DNA of 38,108 nucleotides from Alistipes sp. (GTDB lineage: Bacteria > Bacteroidota > Bacteroidia > Bacteroidales > Rikenellaceae), in NCBI GenBank assembly GCA_017560305.1, contig JAFYOF010000166.1, forward strand, positions 1 through 38,108. The letters run 5' to 3'. Shown here piece by piece: positions 14,076 through 23,713 of the stretch. Under the pieces are notes generated by a model, which saw nothing but the letters and a program-made list of their open reading frames with translations, was not told the origin of the DNA and did not search any database. Within the stretch, counting starts at the first letter, position 1. Each line of letters starts with the position of its first letter. The position numbers were made by a program, and so were the translations under genes.

Positions 14076-15620
14076 TCATTGGACTACTATTTTTATATCG
14101 TATATTTGTAGTTTATAGGCTGAACTCGTGCCGATTTCCAAGAGCATCGAGTTACCCGAACCGAGTCCAAGCCATTCGACTACCTTGTTGTTTACTCCGG
14201 ACTTGCCGAGCATACGGTAGTAATACTTCCCGAACGAGAGTCCTCGGTTTGTCGAGAGCCTGATATAGATTTGACGCCGCAAGTCCTCGATGTTGGTTAT
14301 GTCTGTGACTCGCCCGGAGTCAAGCGAAATGGCAATCTTCCGGAACAGCTTGCGCTCGTGCCAAGTATCGAAGGAGTCCCTGATGTACCTCTGAATCTCA
14401 GTGCCGAGGTATGTCTTGCGGGTGTCGTCGCTGAACTGCACCACTCGCCCGTGCTGGGTAATAGCGTAGTCGAGGACGATGCTTGCGATTACGCCGTCCT
14501 TGTCTTCGTCCGGATGAACCCACCGCCACCACCTGCCCTCGGAGAACACGAAGCCGTCAAGCCCGGAATCGACTCGCACCATAATGTGCGTTTCGCCTCG
14601 GATTGAGAGAGGCACGATGTCCTTCGGATCCTTCAAGCGGTTGTCGATTTCGAGAGTGGATATGCGCTTGAACGAACCGCCCTGAATGAGACCGATGTAC
14701 TCCTGACCCACGGTGTCATTGGCGATTACATACATAAAATCTCCCATCACGAGAGGCGCTCTAGCACCGTGATGGATGACTTGCATAGTATTGGACTGCA
14801 ACGGAGCGTTCTCGTTTCCGGTGCGCGACCAAATCTCTATCGAATTGGAGTTCAGCAGGTAGAGCTGACCGTTAAACGCCTTCGCCGTGTTGAGCTTGTC
14901 CGCAGAGTTCGTGGATGCGTACCAGTTGTTCCAAAGCTCGTAGCTTTCTCCGTTGTTCGCCCACGGGTCCAGAGAGGTGTTTCTGGAGTACTGCTCAGGG
15001 TCGGTACAGGTAAGCCATACCGTGTTCTTGGACTTCTCCACGGCGACCAGCTTATTGTCGAACCAGTCGATAGACTCGATGGACGCGATGTCTCGGAGGT
15101 CGAGTGCGTCTGCTCCCGGACCGCCGATGATTGCGGAGTACTGGTCTGCGCTTCGGGCGTTGGTCTCGTACCCCATAGACGGAACGACCTTCGGCGAGAG
15201 CATCATCGTCACGCTTATGTCGTCATAAAGACCGGTAGCCCACTTGTAGATGTACTTGCCGTCACAACAGTACACCGTGGAGGGCTTGATGGACGACTCA
15301 GTGAATGTTACTTTGTCGTTATGGTTCAGGAGTGCGAACAACGGCTGGAGTACGCCACCGACGACGCCTTTCAACGGTCCTTCGTAGTTGTACGACCCGT
15401 TGTCGAAGGAATAGGTATGAATCGTATCGGACACGACTACATACAAGCGCTTCGAAGAGTCAACGAACCATCCACGGATTTCTTGGTCTGATTGCACAGC
15501 CTCGCTTATGATGATTTCTCCGGTGCGGTCGATGCAGGTCTCGCCGAGAGGAATCATATTCACATAGTCGCTTACGGCGAGTCCGTCGTGGAATGTGGTG
15601 ATGCCGTCAAACTTACCCAT
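14076..15620 (-). CDS. P22 gp10-like tail hub / packaged-DNA stabilisation protein
   Basis: A 514-residue beta-rich protein. GGAGG five bases before the ATG at 15620 selects this start over an upstream ATG at 15641. The early part (MIPLGE, then RGWFVDSSKRLYVVVSD) and the closing region with Phe-Arg-Lys-Ile-Ala-Ile-Ser-Leu-Asp-Ser-Gly-Arg, repeated short strands and a Leu-Gly-Lys-Ser/Trp-Leu-Gly-Leu-Gly segment follow the pattern of P22 gp10, which plugs the portal with gp4 and gp26. Its position right after the gp4-like gene and TerL supports this. It is the last gene of the operon and is followed by a terminator. A different tail tube protein with a propeller-like fold is the main alternative. 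Confidence 0.55.
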   Translation of the reverse strand: MGKFDGITTFHDGLAVSDYVNMIPLGETCIDRTGEIIISEAVQSDQEIRGWFVDSSKRLYVVVSDTIHTYSFDNGSYNYEGPLKGVVGGVLQPLFALLNHNDKVTFTESSIKPSTVYCCDGKYIYKWATGLYDDISVTMMLSPKVVPSMGYETNARSADQYSAIIGGPGADALDLRDIASIESIDWFDNKLVAVEKSKNTVWLTCTDPEQYSRNTSLDPWANNGESYELWNNWYASTNSADKLNTAKAFNGQLYLLNSNSIEIWSRTGNENAPLQSNTMQVIHHGARAPLVMGDFMYVIANDTVGQEYIGLIQGGSFKRISTLEIDNRLKDPKDIVPLSIRGETHIMVRVDSGLDGFVFSEGRWWRWVHPDEDKDGVIASIVLDYAITQHGRVVQFSDDTRKTYLGTEIQRYIRDSFDTWHERKLFRKIAISLDSGRVTDITNIEDLRRQIYIRLSTNRGLSFGKYYYRMLGKSGVNNKVVEWLGLGSGNSMLLEIGTSSAYKLQIYDIKIVVQ

Positions 15621-16608
15621 TGTAGCCTCCGTAGAATCCATCGGCGCTGGTTATACTTCCGGCGGGGCGTCTGAGGGAGTCGCCGATTTTCCGGTTAATG
15701 TTCATAGAGTGCTGGCGCTTGGGGTAATTCTTCAACAAGTTGTTGTATGCACGGTTGGCAGCTTTCTCGCAGCTTGGAGCGCTCGCAAGACCGTATTCGT
15801 CCGCAATCCTGTAAGAGAGCGTAGCGATGAGGTATTCCCTGAACTTCACGGGAGCGATGATCTTGCCGTTCCAAGGCTTCGGGGAATCGAAGTAGTTTAC
15901 GACGGTAGCCGGAACGGGAAGCACGAGTTCCACGATGCCATCCGCAAATTCCTTATGGAAGCGGACTCGCATCTTGCCTTCGTAGCCTTCATCCATATAA
16001 ACATACTTCGCGTGACGGAACTCGGCACTGATGAACTCCTTGGCGTGCTTGTACTCGAACTCTACACCGCTGCCTGCTTCGACAACGCCTTCGACTCTTG
16101 CCGGAACGAACGGTACATTGTATATCGGGTTCACTTCGACGGAGTTAGTGCCTTGAGCGTATGCGGACGGAATATCCTTCGGACACTCCAAGAACTTCAA
16201 GTCCTGAGTCCATACGCCGAGCGGTATCAGTTCTCCGGTAGGGTCTCTCGGCATAGTATCATCCGTAAGTCCGATTGCTGCGAGAGCTTCAACGAGGTGG
16301 TCGTAGGATGCTCCACCGCCCGGAGCAGAGCGGACTTCGAGCAAATACTGAGCTGTGTACGGCAGAGTCACGATGAACCACACATCCTGCGGAGGCGCGA
16401 TAAGGTCGATTATGCCGTTTACCGGTCTCACAGCCACCACGGTCTCGGTCACATCGAGTCCGCGATCGTTGTTCATATCCGTAATAAGCTCGTTCACGAG
16501 TATATCGGAGACACGCTGTTCGTAGTCTTCGGGACACTCGTCCGGATTGAAGCCGGGGATGAGCTGACTTCTCTGAATTGCTCTATGGACAATATCCAGA
16601 ATTTCCAT
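15613..16608 (-). CDS. Putative head-to-tail adaptor, gp4-like
   Basis: A 331-residue protein lying between TerL and the gp10-like hub, where P22-type phages often carry gp4. The start opens with a helix (MEILDIVHRAIQRSQLIPG) and a further helical stretch of tail-adaptor style; the C-terminal third has Leu-Ser-Tyr-Arg-Ile-Ala-Asp-Glu-Tyr-Gly and Lys-Ala-Ala-Asn-Arg-Ala-Tyr-Asn-Asn-Leu-Leu, similar to the conserved helix of gp4-type tail accessory factors. It is longer than P22 gp4 (166 residues), with a beta-rich insertion in the middle. AAGGAG precedes the ATG, and the gene overlaps both neighbours by 8 and 26 bases. Confidence 0.5.
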   Translation of the reverse strand: MEILDIVHRAIQRSQLIPGFNPDECPEDYEQRVSDILVNELITDMNNDRGLDVTETVVAVRPVNGIIDLIAPPQDVWFIVTLPYTAQYLLEVRSAPGGGASYDHLVEALAAIGLTDDTMPRDPTGELIPLGVWTQDLKFLECPKDIPSAYAQGTNSVEVNPIYNVPFVPARVEGVVEAGSGVEFEYKHAKEFISAEFRHAKYVYMDEGYEGKMRVRFHKEFADGIVELVLPVPATVVNYFDSPKPWNGKIIAPVKFREYLIATLSYRIADEYGLASAPSCEKAANRAYNNLLKNYPKRQHSMNINRKIGDSLRRPAGSITSADGFYGGYNG

Positions 16609-17998
16609 AATATCTCCTTTCCGAGTAAGCTACTCGCCGTCTAGCTTGTTCGAGTTTTCTAGCTTCGTTAGCTTGTTTGGGCTGGACTCCGGCGAGGTTG
16701 TTCAACCACTTTAGACCGTGTACCACGGAGTCAACGATGTCGTCGTGGTCGCTATGAGGGAACGCAAGGAACTGAGAAAGGACAGTCGCCCATTCGAGTC
16801 CTCGTATAGCAAAAAATACATTTCCGCCATCGAAGAGGTGCTTGACTTCCATCGCTCGCTCTACTTTATCCTTGCACGGATTGATTTCGACGATGCCCGA
16901 AGTCTCACGGCGAAGTATCTGCATCACGGCAGTTCCGTTCGCCTTCGCTTCGACAAGTACAGGCACTTGACCCCACCGCTGTCGCATCTCCCTCACGCAT
17001 TGGCATACCGAGAGTACATCCGCCCGGAAGTTCTGACACTCCAGCACATAGAACATACGGTCACAGTACCCGATTACACTCACGGCATTGCAGTCGCTTT
17101 CTATGTTGTCCTTAGCGGAGGCGTCGATGGCGATTACTATGCGCATCTGCTCCTTGTTCGGTCTGTACATAGCCAAGCGGAGTATTTCCCTGTTGAACAT
17201 CTTGCCGATGTCATCGAGAGGAACCTGCATATACTGCGCATTGTAAGTGAACGGATCGTTCTTGTACTTCTCGACTTCTTCGACCGGGAGTCGTTCAGGA
17301 CAAAGTGCAGTACCGTCCGGCTTGATGGCAGCGAACTTGTGGAGTACCCACTTTTCCTTCGTGTCTTTCAACAGGAATCCGGAGAGGTCATCGGCGGCGA
17401 CTCTCTGCTGAATCACTAGAATCGGGACTTCCGGAGCGTTGATACGGTTACGGATTGTGGACTTGAAGATTTGATTTCGCTTGTCCAAAATCACAGAACT
17501 CGTGCGGTCCGAAGGCTTGTTCGGGTCGTCGAGTACCAACAAAGTAGAGCATCCTGCACCCGTGACCGGATTGTTCGTACCCTTCGCGAGAATTGTTCCG
17601 TTAGCCTTGTTTACCCATTCAGTCTTACCCTTGGCGTTCTGCCTCGGCATAAGTTCCGGAAGGTCGAAGTGCTTCGAGAGCCAAATCAGCAAGTCGAGGA
17701 TTTCTCTGTTCTTACGGGACACAAGCGACTGGTCGTAGGAGCAGTAGATGATGGATGCACTCGGATTGAGAAGGAACTGCCAAGCGATGAAGTGCTTGAC
17801 AAGCTCCGTCTTACCGATACGCGGAGGAGCGTTGATGATGGAACGCTTCTCGTTCTTGAGGTTCAGAAGGATGTTTGCCACTTCCTTGTGAAATTCGTAG
17901 AACACGAACTTCGTATGGTATATGTTCCAGAAGCAATATGCTACGAAGAACATAAAATCCTTCTTGCAAAGGTTAAGTTCGATTTCTCTCTGAGTCAT
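16583..17998 (-). CDS. terL: Terminase large subunit (packaging ATPase and nuclease)
   Basis: A 471-residue motor protein that drives DNA into the procapsid through the portal and cuts the concatemer. ATPase motifs: Walker A APPRIGKT (57-64) and Walker B LLVLDD (153-158, with Asp-Asp rather than Asp-Glu). The LVIQQRVAADDLSG stretch (194-207) is the usual coupling region of this family. The RNase H-like nuclease domain shows Asp-292 in IAIDAS, Glu-350 in LVEAKANG and the Asp cluster of SDHDDIVDS (416-424). Length is typical. It sits after the tail fibre gene and before the adaptor and hub genes, well away from portal and coat. No small terminase was identified with certainty. Confidence 0.95.
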   Translation of the reverse strand: MTQREIELNLCKKDFMFFVAYCFWNIYHTKFVFYEFHKEVANILLNLKNEKRSIINAPPRIGKTELVKHFIAWQFLLNPSASIIYCSYDQSLVSRKNREILDLLIWLSKHFDLPELMPRQNAKGKTEWVNKANGTILAKGTNNPVTGAGCSTLLVLDDPNKPSDRTSSVILDKRNQIFKSTIRNRINAPEVPILVIQQRVAADDLSGFLLKDTKEKWVLHKFAAIKPDGTALCPERLPVEEVEKYKNDPFTYNAQYMQVPLDDIGKMFNREILRLAMYRPNKEQMRIVIAIDASAKDNIESDCNAVSVIGYCDRMFYVLECQNFRADVLSVCQCVREMRQRWGQVPVLVEAKANGTAVMQILRRETSGIVEINPCKDKVERAMEVKHLFDGGNVFFAIRGLEWATVLSQFLAFPHSDHDDIVDSVVHGLKWLNNLAGVQPKQANEARKLEQARRRVAYSERRYYGNSGYCP

Positions 17999-18000
17999 TG

Positions 18001-19572
18001 CTATCCTGCTCTAGCGAACACGCCTCCGGCTACACCACCGTTCGGCACATTCGCTTCGATGAAGAACTTTGCACAACCGCTCGCCCAGTCGCCTCCTGCG
18101 TTGTCAGCGAAGCCGAGCGCCTGACCGATTACGGTAATCGCACTTCCGTACCAATGGAGCGGAGTGCCGTCAGGAGTGACGAACGCTGCCCTGAGTTCGA
18201 CGACTGCGCCGAGCGTACCAGCCGGAGTGATGTTCCCTGCACCGGTAATGAACACATCGCCTTTCCATCCCCACGGAACGACGAACTTCGCGATGAGGAT
18301 ATACTTCGGACCGCCATCGTAAAATTCAGCCTGATTCCAAGCTACCGAAACCCTGCTCACTCCGGTCGGGAGCGTGATGTTTTGGGAGACGATCGTGCGA
18401 GTGTAGTTGCCGTCGATTTCGGAGTGACCTACAGTCGGGCGCACTTCCGCGACGGAAGGTATCGTGGGTACATCGGCGTTCACAGGAACGATGGATATAC
18501 CGTTTGTCTGTGTCGGATAAACTATCACTTCCATCGGAGTGTACGGACGAAGCCACATCACCTGACTCCAAGCGCCGTTGTCGAAGGCTTGCACGAGGCA
18601 CTGATATTTCGCGTATTCTGTGGTCGGTTGCCACCAGAGTATGAGCCTACGGGGAGCGGTGAGACTTCCGCGCAGCAAGTTAAATTCCACATTCTCATAA
18701 TAAATGTGCGTCGGCGTACCGTGAATCTGAATAATTCTCGGAGTAGCATCGTCGATATACCTCGGCTCAAAAGTAGTGGCTTGAGTCGGGTTTATATCCA
18801 TCGCCCCGAAGTCGTTGTAGTTCGCGTCTCCGCTTTGTTCGAGACATACAAACTTGCCATTAGAGAGGAGTGCAATAAGCGCACTTCCTGTTCCTGTGAT
18901 AGTACAAATCTTCTCAGAAGTACCGTTGCTAGTAGGGTTCCACAACTGCAACGCACGAGCCTTCGACACATCCATTACTTTGACAAAAATAACTTGTCCG
19001 TAGCGAGGCTTGTCGCCCGGCTTCGGGAACAAAGTAAGGTTGGCTATACCGCTTGTCTGTACTTCCGCCGTGGAATCATACGCGATAGTCATAATCTTCG
19101 TAAACTGGTTCACGAGTACGCTATCGAAAGATGCGGTTTCGATAATCACAGGCTGTTCATTTTCGCTCCAAGTGTTGAACGCCGGAGTTCCTGCAATGTC
19201 GTTCCATTGCAAAGTATAGTCGCGCTGACTGTTGGCGCTCCATACAACATTACCGAGCTTGTTGCGGAGCTTGCCGTCGTTGACTTGGAGATCGGTGGCG
19301 ACTCCCTTCACAGCCCACTGCACGAAACGCGCTCCGTTGTAGTGTCCGGAGACGACTGCATCAATATGGACGAATACGCCGTTACCGAGCAAGTTACCTG
19401 CTGCATCACAGATAAAGCCTTCGGAGTTCGTATAAATTTCGTACCCCAAATCGTTGTCATCGGAGTCATAGAACTTCACATTCGCAGTCTGCCCCGGACC
19501 GAGTTTTGTCGCCGTGAACCTCCCTTTGATGTACGGAAGTCTATGGGTATCATTGATAGAAATGTTAGCCAT
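18001..19572 (-). CDS. Probable tail fibre or receptor-binding protein
   Basis: A 523-residue protein rich in beta-prone residues, Asn, Thr and Gly. The frame continues upstream, but the ATG at 19572 has AAGGAG eight bases before it and overlaps the previous stop as TAATG. Residues 1-90 include Asn-Ser-Glu-Gly-Phe-Ile-Cys-Asp and Gly-Asn-Gly-Val-Phe-Val-His-Ile-Asp-Ala, a small N-terminal domain type seen in fibre proteins. The C-terminal 150 residues contain Gly-Ala-Gly-Asn-Ile-Thr-Pro and several Trp-Gly units that might form the distal receptor-binding tip. It follows the ejection-type genes and precedes TerL. Host receptor and trimer formation are inferences. Confidence 0.6.
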   Translation of the reverse strand: MANISINDTHRLPYIKGRFTATKLGPGQTANVKFYDSDDNDLGYEIYTNSEGFICDAAGNLLGNGVFVHIDAVVSGHYNGARFVQWAVKGVATDLQVNDGKLRNKLGNVVWSANSQRDYTLQWNDIAGTPAFNTWSENEQPVIIETASFDSVLVNQFTKIMTIAYDSTAEVQTSGIANLTLFPKPGDKPRYGQVIFVKVMDVSKARALQLWNPTSNGTSEKICTITGTGSALIALLSNGKFVCLEQSGDANYNDFGAMDINPTQATTFEPRYIDDATPRIIQIHGTPTHIYYENVEFNLLRGSLTAPRRLILWWQPTTEYAKYQCLVQAFDNGAWSQVMWLRPYTPMEVIVYPTQTNGISIVPVNADVPTIPSVAEVRPTVGHSEIDGNYTRTIVSQNITLPTGVSRVSVAWNQAEFYDGGPKYILIAKFVVPWGWKGDVFITGAGNITPAGTLGAVVELRAAFVTPDGTPLHWYGSAITVIGQALGFADNAGGDWASGCAKFFIEANVPNGGVAGGVFARAG

Positions 19573-21497
19573 TATTTCTTCTCCTTGTTCTTCGTGGGAA
19601 CTCCACGGGTGCGCACTTGTTCGTAAATCGGATCGCGTTCGCCGATGAGGGCGTTCGGTAATCCTTCTTGCGGATCGCCTACTCCGAGCAGACGAGTACC
19701 CCACAAGCCGAAGCGTCTGAGCGTAGCGGAACCCGGATTGAGACTCTGCTTGTCCTTGAGGAAGGACTTGACATCGGGCGCCCATACCTTAGCGTTCCAG
19801 TCCACATTAGACGAGCCTGTTCCCTTGTCGTGAATCTGCCTGCGAGTAGCGTACTCCTTCGAGAGCTGGTCGCCACGCTTCATACGGCGTTCGATTTCAT
19901 CCTTCGCGAGACCTTCGATAGTTTCGGACTTGTCCTTGAGAGGAACCTTGAACTTGCTCTTGTAGAACTGAGGCGACTGGTCTGCGGTAACTCCGAACAC
20001 ATCCCAATCTTCGACAGTAGTTCCGGGTACTCCGGCATCGTCACGGTTGTACTTCGAGTATGTATTACCGTCAGCAAGAGACTGTACTTCCTTCGGGTTC
20101 ATATCCATCCACTTCTGAATGTCGCCGTGGCGAGACTCCGGGAACAGCTCCATCAAGTCATCACGAATATTGTCACGATCGCCGTGGAGCATACCTTCCT
20201 TCTGCTTCTGTCGAGGTACTTGAGCAATACCGGCATACGGGTAGCCTTCCTTCGAGATGTCACGGTACGGAGCCTTGAGATAGTCTCCCCAAGTCGCACC
20301 CTTCGCAAGAAGTTCCTCAACGAGCCTGTCATCGACTTCGCTGGGCTTGATGTCGAGGGCTTCGCCGAGGATGGTGCGAGCCTTTTCCTTCGGACTCAAC
20401 AGGGACGATGCACCGAAGGCTGCGCCCTTGCCAATCTTGTCGAGGAATCCGCCCACGAGACCCGGTGCGCCTCCCGCGAGTGCTGCGATGATTGCTCCCG
20501 TACCGCTCGAAGCGCCGGACTGACTCTGGTTCTCAGGGTCTAAGGCATAGTCAGCTCCGTGGAGTGCGTAGTAGTTTCCGAGATTGCCGATACCGCCTTC
20601 CCAGGTGAGTTTGAGCCAAGGCTTCTCCGCATTGTGACCGATAAATTCGGCAGAGTTTTCGAGTCCACGACCCAAGAGAGACGGCATCTTGGTCGCCGCC
20701 TTTCCTGCATACTTCGCGGCTGCGGTCACTGCTTTTCCGGCTATCTTTCCGAGCGGATTCCAGCCGGTAAGCGCGAGTTCGCCTGCATCGAGAAGACCGT
20801 TTCTCAGCTTTTGATCCCAAGCACTTCTTGCGCTGAGTTCCGGATCCATCGCCGCTCCGATAGTGCGCATCGGCAACAGCATAGACGCGAGTCCGTAGAG
20901 CGTGCCGTGGTCTTCGAAGGGTATAATCTTGCCTTCATCGTCGTAGATGTTGCCCTTGATGAGTTGCGCCCTGAGAGCTTCCGGGTCTTCTGCTGTGCTG
21001 AGTGCTTCCTGAGCGCGTTCATCGACGAGTCTGTTCATTTGAGCATACAGGTCATCAATGTCGAAATCCGCGAGGTGTTCCCCGTGGTCTCCACGGAGCG
21101 CATCGTTGTAGATGGCGTTGATTGCTTCACGGGCAGTACGATACCACGGCGCACCTGCGAGGTCGCCGCCTTCCTGAACATCCTCCCAAAGCGCACCTTG
21201 CCACGATCCGGACTGAGGGTTATAAGCATAACCGTACTTCTCGTATTCCGGATAACGGGCGAAGCCTACTCGTGTATTGGCGATGTCGTCAAACATCTTC
21301 TTGAAGCGTTCGTTCGCCATAATGTCTTCGAGCGTGAACTTCCCAGCCTTGTGCGCCTTTTCTTGGAGCATATCGAGAAGTTCCTGCTGTCTCTGTTCAG
21401 TAGCCACGATCCTCTGTGCCGGTGTGTACTGACCGAAGTCCATACCGAGGCGGTCGAGGATCGAGGTTCTGGAATGTCGAGTTGGAATAGTTGCCAT
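19572..21497 (-). CDS. Internal virion / DNA-ejection-type protein
   Basis: A 641-residue protein that I do not recognise by family. The first 220 residues are charged and helical. Residues 220-290 are enriched in Ala, Gly, Leu and Lys (KIAGKAVTAAAKYAGKAATK), and about 330-365 form a Gly/Ala-rich, weakly hydrophobic stretch (GAIIAALAGGAPGLVGGF), the kind of membrane-active segment seen in proteins that leave the capsid with the DNA. The C terminus is highly charged and ends in Lys-Glu-Lys-Lys. It is the third of three large proteins in a row downstream of the portal, matching the gp7/gp20/gp16 position in P22-type genomes. Confidence 0.6.
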   Translation of the reverse strand: MATIPTRHSRTSILDRLGMDFGQYTPAQRIVATEQRQQELLDMLQEKAHKAGKFTLEDIMANERFKKMFDDIANTRVGFARYPEYEKYGYAYNPQSGSWQGALWEDVQEGGDLAGAPWYRTAREAINAIYNDALRGDHGEHLADFDIDDLYAQMNRLVDERAQEALSTAEDPEALRAQLIKGNIYDDEGKIIPFEDHGTLYGLASMLLPMRTIGAAMDPELSARSAWDQKLRNGLLDAGELALTGWNPLGKIAGKAVTAAAKYAGKAATKMPSLLGRGLENSAEFIGHNAEKPWLKLTWEGGIGNLGNYYALHGADYALDPENQSQSGASSGTGAIIAALAGGAPGLVGGFLDKIGKGAAFGASSLLSPKEKARTILGEALDIKPSEVDDRLVEELLAKGATWGDYLKAPYRDISKEGYPYAGIAQVPRQKQKEGMLHGDRDNIRDDLMELFPESRHGDIQKWMDMNPKEVQSLADGNTYSKYNRDDAGVPGTTVEDWDVFGVTADQSPQFYKSKFKVPLKDKSETIEGLAKDEIERRMKRGDQLSKEYATRRQIHDKGTGSSNVDWNAKVWAPDVKSFLKDKQSLNPGSATLRRFGLWGTRLLGVGDPQEGLPNALIGERDPIYEQVRTRGVPTKNKEKK

Positions 21498-21499
21498 AG

Positions 21500-23188
21500 T
21501 TACTTCCCGTTGTTGAACTTGCCCTTACCGGCAAAGCTGTCGCCACGAGGCATAACGGAGCCGGTAGTAATGCCCATCTTGTAAATCTTGGAGTCGCGCC
21601 ACTTGCCGTTTGCGCGTTGCCAGTCACGGAGCCATTCGCCGAAGCCTTCGTCCGGGTTGAACGCCGTGCGGTACTTCCACCCGAAGTTCTTGCCAGCCTT
21701 CTGCGCCCAATCGTTGAACTTGCCGATGTTCTCCTGACGGGAGCGCTGAGCCAAGTCCCAAATGAGCTGATGGTTTGTCGGTGCATCCTGCATCACATAC
21801 TCGCGGAAGGCTTCGATACCATTCTGCATAGCTTCCACCGCCGCCTGCAACTCTGTCGGTACATTCCCGCCAACCTTCTTGACCGCACCGAACACATCCA
21901 TAATGCCCTTTATGAAGTTCGCGTGTTCCTTAGTACCCGGCGTGAGCTTCTTGATGAAGTTCTGTTCGAACAGAGGATTCTTGCTCTTGTCCGATGTCGT
22001 GTACTTTTCGCCGGATATGTCCTTCGCCAAGTCGTCGAGTGTCTTGCGGTTGGAGAGGTCGATGTCGAACTGCTGGGCGAGTGCCATCAGGCTGTTATTG
22101 TCCGAGAAGAACTTTGCCATTACCGTGTCGTAAAGGTCGCGCACTTCCGGAGTCATCATTTCGACCTGAATACGCACCTTTTCCGCATCGGCGATTGCAC
22201 CCTTAGACTTGCCCATATCGAGAATGACCCGTTCGCCGAGCTTATCGAACATCGTGTTCGCTTCTGCGGAGTTGAGCCATTCCGGATTGTTGATAGCCTT
22301 CTCGTAGATTTGGCTCATCGTGGTGTCGAGTTCGTGAAGGTTGTTCAACGGTTCGGACAAGTTCTTGTTGAAGCCCTGAGAGAAGCCACCGGCGTCGATA
22401 CTCGGCATACGGAGCGTACTCGTGTCCATACCCGCCGCTTTCATATTCTCAAGAAGCCTGTTCGCTTCTTCGTAGAAAGCCTGTTCGGTCATCTCGCTTC
22501 CGGAGTATGCGCCACGACGCCAATCGCCGAGGAGTTCATCCCATTCCCTCTGCATACGCTGGCGTTCCCTCTGCATCGGAGTCGTGAGCTGACCCTGAGC
22601 CATTGCCGCCCTCTGTTGCTGAGCGAGAATCTGTTGTTCGAGTTGCGCTGCTTCCATATCGGACTGATTGGACTGCGCCACCGAAGTTCTCGGACCGTGC
22701 AGAACGAAGTCAGTCCACGGCGTAAGAGTCGGGTCACGGCGAGTAAGCCAGTTGAACACCGTCTGGTACTTCTGCTGATGGGGCTGACCGGAGGCTACCG
22801 TGGATTGTGCAGTACCGACGGCGAGCGAGCGGAGTCCCTCACGCTGTTCCATAGGGTCGAACACGGGCTGAGATACCGGAGCCTCCACCGGAGTACCCGG
22901 CTGCTGCTTCGGAACGAAGGCGCCCACCTGCTTCACTGGCTGAGCCGGAGCCTGAGTCTGTGCCGGTTTTCTTTGCACCGGTGCGCTCGGCTGTACCGCC
23001 GGTTTCGGAGCCGGTGCAGTGCTGGAAGACTTCTCCGGCGGAGTCACTCCGGGAGAAGCCGAACTAGAAGAGGATGCCGGGGACATAGAGGACGCGGAAG
23101 TAGGCACGACCGGAATAGTCGGCTGTGCTTCCACAACCGGCTGAGCCTGCACCACCGTGCCGTCCCTGTTAAAACTAAGTACAGCCAT
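21500..23188 (-). CDS. Large internal virion protein with Pro/Ala-rich N terminus
   Basis: A 562-residue protein. Residues 15-115 are low complexity, dominated by Pro, Ala, Ser, Gln and Val, and probably unfolded. The remainder is helical, with a Gln/Arg/Met-rich coiled-coil-prone region (about 180-225) and charged helices to the end. It starts behind GGAGG by TAATG overlap, and the next gene begins two bases after its stop. Size, composition and position between portal and tail fibre suggest a component of the ejection apparatus or inner core. No enzymatic motif is visible. Confidence 0.6.
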   Translation of the reverse strand: MAVLSFNRDGTVVQAQPVVEAQPTIPVVPTSASSMSPASSSSSASPGVTPPEKSSSTAPAPKPAVQPSAPVQRKPAQTQAPAQPVKQVGAFVPKQQPGTPVEAPVSQPVFDPMEQREGLRSLAVGTAQSTVASGQPHQQKYQTVFNWLTRRDPTLTPWTDFVLHGPRTSVAQSNQSDMEAAQLEQQILAQQQRAAMAQGQLTTPMQRERQRMQREWDELLGDWRRGAYSGSEMTEQAFYEEANRLLENMKAAGMDTSTLRMPSIDAGGFSQGFNKNLSEPLNNLHELDTTMSQIYEKAINNPEWLNSAEANTMFDKLGERVILDMGKSKGAIADAEKVRIQVEMMTPEVRDLYDTVMAKFFSDNNSLMALAQQFDIDLSNRKTLDDLAKDISGEKYTTSDKSKNPLFEQNFIKKLTPGTKEHANFIKGIMDVFGAVKKVGGNVPTELQAAVEAMQNGIEAFREYVMQDAPTNHQLIWDLAQRSRQENIGKFNDWAQKAGKNFGWKYRTAFNPDEGFGEWLRDWQRANGKWRDSKIYKMGITTGSVMPRGDSFAGKGKFNNGK

Positions 23189-23703
23189 TACTTGCCTCCA
23201 AGCGGAGAATACACATATTCCTCAATTTGTTCCGGAGTCCACCCGGCGAAACGACTCTTGTTCGGGACCTTATCCCAATTCTCGTTCCATCCATAGACCA
23301 CATCATTAGGAGTCATCCCAATCTTTTCGCTATACCCCTTCGTCATCGGATTCTCGCCTGTCACGACGGAGTTCATAGCCTGTTCCCAAAGCTGGGAGTT
23401 GTCCATACCGTCCCAACGAGTAGAGCCTACTCGCTTGGTGGTGTCGTGACCGCTGTTCAGGCTCGCATCGAGTCCGGCTGCTGCTGCTTCCGCACCACGG
23501 CGGTCGTCAAGTCCTTCGTTCATATCGAACTTCACATCGCGAGTCTTATCGCCCCATTCTTCGGCTTCTTCCTCTTCGTCAGCCTTCCACTGCAAGGAGT
23601 TCAGGAACGACATCATATCCTTCATTTTGTGGAGCGGTCTTTCAGTCTGCGAAAGCTGAGGCACATAGAACTGCGGTGCGCTGAATTGTTTAAGTCCAAG
23701 CAT
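23188..23703 (-). CDS. 171-aa acidic virion-region protein
   Basis: A protein of unknown function with AAGGAG before its ATG. An acidic run (EEEEAEEW, about 43-50) is followed by Asp/Arg-rich and Ala-rich segments; the C-terminal third has several Trp residues (GWNENW, FAGWTPEQ). It lies between a Gln/Asn-rich small virion protein and the large Pro/Ala-rich protein and overlaps the latter by TAATG. A minor virion or assembly role is likely from context. Confidence 0.65.
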   Translation of the reverse strand: MLGLKQFSAPQFYVPQLSQTERPLHKMKDMMSFLNSLQWKADEEEEAEEWGDKTRDVKFDMNEGLDDRRGAEAAAAGLDASLNSGHDTTKRVGSTRWDGMDNSQLWEQAMNSVVTGENPMTKGYSEKIGMTPNDVVYGWNENWDKVPNKSRFAGWTPEQIEEYVYSPLGGK

Positions 23704-23713
23704 AGTTCACTCC

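Noticed and set aside
17998..19626. Long open frame on the plus strand (542 codons) opposite the tail fibre gene
   Set aside because: It is a shadow of codon bias on the opposite strand. Its translation is rich in Arg, His and Ser without domains, and it has no ribosome site or operon context.
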